A DNA stretch of 64,000 nucleotides from assembly GCA_002869535.1 (NCBI GenBank), contig PKUK01000003.1:91381-155380 (forward strand), read 5' to 3'. Each line of letters starts with the position of its first letter. The stretch's first letter is position 1. The position numbers and the translations under genes are program-made. This stretch comes from Arcobacter sp. Its GTDB lineage: Bacteria > Campylobacterota > Campylobacteria > Campylobacterales > Arcobacteraceae. Below the pieces are notes generated by a model, which searched no databases, was not told where the DNA came from, and saw only the letters and a program-made list of their open reading frames with translations. Below, one piece after another: positions 62,431-64,000 of the stretch.

Positions 62431-64000
62431 TACAGATAATTATAGCTATTATCTTCTATGACTTTACTTTCTTGTGTTTTATTATTTGTTTTTGAATTTA
62501 ACTCTTGTGCAAATAAATTTTGATTATCAGAAGAATCTTCATTATTTTCTGAATTTCCAAAATCTAAATCAAATGACGTGGCAGTTCCTGCAAAACTTTT
62601 AAATAAACTATCTTTTAAAGATGTTTGATTATCTTCAAGACTCTCTTTTGTTGCACTATTACTGGCTTTCATACTAATAGATAAAGAGTTATTTTTTTGT
62701 TCATTTCTTATTATTATTGATATGCTTCCTAAAGCAGCTGGATTTAAACTTATTCTAAATGCAGTAACAGGAGGATTATAGTTTTCATACATAGTTCTAG
62801 CTAAATCTGACATCATTGAAGCCATTTGTTGTCTTGCACCTATTATTCTATTTTGTATAGTTTGAGCTGCTGCTGGACTTACTGTCATATTAATTAACTT
62901 AGAATCTTTTAATTCATCACCAAGTGTTTTACCATTAACTAAAAATCCATTGTTATGTTTTTTTGAATCATGAGAGTTTGAATTTTTTGAATTATTTGAA
63001 CTATTTTTAAAAAAAGACAATCTATCAAAAGTAGATGAAGATTTTCTATCAATTTTCTCTTCAACTGACTCTTCAATATTTACTTCAAGTTTTTCTAAAC
63101 CAAGATTTAAAACCTTTGCACTACTCTCTACTTCTTTTGTAGTTGTTGCATTTTTTGCAAGTTGTACACCCTCATGTTTTGTCTCTAAATTTTTATCATT
63201 TATTGATTTCTTTTGAGTACTCATATAGATATTTGTTAATATACTATCTTTTGATTTAGCACTATTATTGCTTTGAGTATCTGAACCTTTTAATAACTCT
63301 TTAAAAGATGAATTATCTTTTGGTTCTTTATCAGATTTTATTGTATCTTTCTTATTTTCATTTAAAATTTTATCAATTAAAGATTCACTTTTTTTGCCAT
63401 TGTCTTTTTGAGATAAAAGCTCTTCTTTTTCAAGACTTATATCTTTACTACTTGTTTGTGAATCTATTTTTGCTAATTCATTTGCAACTTTTTGATTCTT
63501 TACTTCACCAGTAGATGTCTTACTATCCAATTGTTCATTTTTTAATTCATTACTATTTTTTAAAATACTGCTATTTTGTTTTTCATCTTTTTTAGAACTT
63601 TTTTCATCTATTTTTTCAGTAACTAAAGTATCATTTTTTGCACTATTTTGTGAACTTGAGTTTTTATTTGTACTCTCATTTTTAATATTCTCACCAAGAG
63701 TAGATACATTTTTTACTTCAATATTATTACTGTCATTTTTGCCATTTGTTAAAGATTCTCTAGCTTTTTGACTATTTTCTAAGTTGTTATCAACTTTTAT
63801 ATCTTTACTTTTTGACTTTATTTCTTCTGTATTATCTTTTTTTATCTCTTTATTATCAGACTTTATTTCATCTGTATTCTCTTTTTTTACATCTTTTGTT
63901 TTTGATTTTGACTCTTGAACTAATCTATCCATCAAAGAAGTTGGTTTTGCTTCATTTTTTACATTATTTTCTTTTGCACTTTTATCTTCTTTTGTATCTT
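62430..64000 (-). CDS. fliK: FliK-like flagellar hook-length control protein, partial (N-terminus beyond right edge)
   Basis: The frame is open to the window edge: codons before the TTG-ATG at 63935 read DTKEDKSAKENNVKNEAKPT without a stop, so the true start lies outside. The visible 523 codons are mostly low-complexity Lys/Ser/Asn/Glu sequence, as in FliK rulers. The C-terminal part (about 150 residues) has the conserved export-switch domain pattern TAFRISLNPAALGSISIIIR and LSISMKASNSATKESLED. Flagellar context (fliR, flhB, fliI downstream) supports the call. FliK measures hook length and triggers the FlhB switch. Confidence 0.9.
   Translation of the reverse strand, partial: DTKEDKSAKENNVKNEAKPTSLMDRLVQESKSKTKDVKKENTDEIKSDNKEIKKDNTEEIKSKSKDIKVDNNLENSQKARESLTNGKNDSNNIEVKNVSTLGENIKNESTNKNSSSQNSAKNDTLVTEKIDEKSSKKDEKQNSSILKNSNELKNEQLDSKTSTGEVKNQKVANELAKIDSQTSSKDISLEKEELLSQKDNGKKSESLIDKILNENKKDTIKSDKEPKDNSSFKELLKGSDTQSNNSAKSKDSILTNIYMSTQKKSINDKNLETKHEGVQLAKNATTTKEVESSAKVLNLGLEKLEVNIEESVEEKIDRKSSSTFDRLSFFKNSSNNSKNSNSHDSKKHNNGFLVNGKTLGDELKDSKLINMTVSPAAAQTIQNRIIGARQQMASMMSDLARTMYENYNPPVTAFRISLNPAALGSISIIIRNEQKNNSLSISMKASNSATKESLEDNQTSLKDSLFKSFAGTATSFDLDFGNSENNEDSSDNQNLFAQELNSKTNNKTQESKVIEDNSYNYL

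Noticed and set aside
63308..63514. Plus-strand frame inside the fliK-like gene
   Set aside because: Leu/Tyr/Phe-rich antisense of a Lys/Ser/Asn-rich low-complexity gene.
1..64000. CRISPR arrays, tRNA or rRNA genes
   Set aside because: No regularly spaced repeats and no cloverleaf-like or rRNA sequence was noticed apart from the tmRNA; a covariance-model scan would settle it.

Overview
The window is AT-rich, gene-dense DNA from a member of the Campylobacterota, most likely a marine, salt-tolerant Arcobacteraceae species (Arcobacter / Halarcobacter / Malaciobacter type). The evidence is the protein style (Lys/Asn/Ile rich), the atypical Fur, the carboxynorspermidine polyamine route, the flagellar gene set, the ssrA tag ANNTNYAPAYAKVA and a complete ectoine/hydroxyectoine operon.

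Left region (1-8374): this looks like the right-hand part of a Tn7-like genomic island. It holds a partial TnsE-like gene, a small secreted protein, endonuclease I and a three-gene sensory cassette (histidine kinase with two periplasmic binding domains, receiver-PAS-PAS-diguanylate cyclase, receiver-histidine kinase). It ends with a TGT terminus and two adjacent 20-bp repeats, exactly where the chromosomal gene yifB/comM is cut just after its FGGG motif. Chromosome resumes at 8375.

Middle region (8.4-44.7 kb), mostly housekeeping: an internally duplicated protein of unknown function, DUF389, def-clpP-tig, a BatA/B-like von Willebrand protein, two PPK2 polyphosphate kinases, the polyamine genes nspC and carboxynorspermidine synthase with rubredoxin, tmRNA, an NMT1-type diguanylate cyclase, rhlE, a signalling block (DsrE-like, histidine kinase, receiver, zinc-binding chemoreceptor), an iron block (DUF2325, fur, feoA, feoB), bpt, trpA, panB, ruvB, an AI-2E family protein, a leucine-rich-repeat / J-domain pair, a ferredoxin-thioredoxin reductase-rhodanese fusion, cytochrome c, clpA, clpS and bioD.

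Right region: the ectoine operon ectA-ectB-ectC-(unknown)-(degenerate response regulator)-ectD-ask_ect at 44.7-50.1 kb, with a perfect 18-bp-arm palindrome just upstream of ectA and a MerR-type gene facing away from it. Then an MFS transporter and a flagellar operon read leftwards (fliK-like, fliR, flhB, TPR protein, fliI, flgL, flhA), followed by BatD-like and HlyD-like envelope proteins.

A striking feature is a set of single-base lesions in otherwise intact genes: in-frame stops in the receiver-kinase, nspC, feoB and the TPR gene, an ATT where fur should start, CAA where the tmRNA should end CCA, and a Gly-to-Val change in a PPK2 P-loop. Each can be explained by a G:C to T:A transversion, the signature of 8-oxoguanine, either in vivo (mutY/mutM mutator) or as a sequencing artefact. 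No CRISPR array, rRNA or tRNA was seen. The only stretch over 300 bases without a protein gene is 20809-21356, which holds ssrA.
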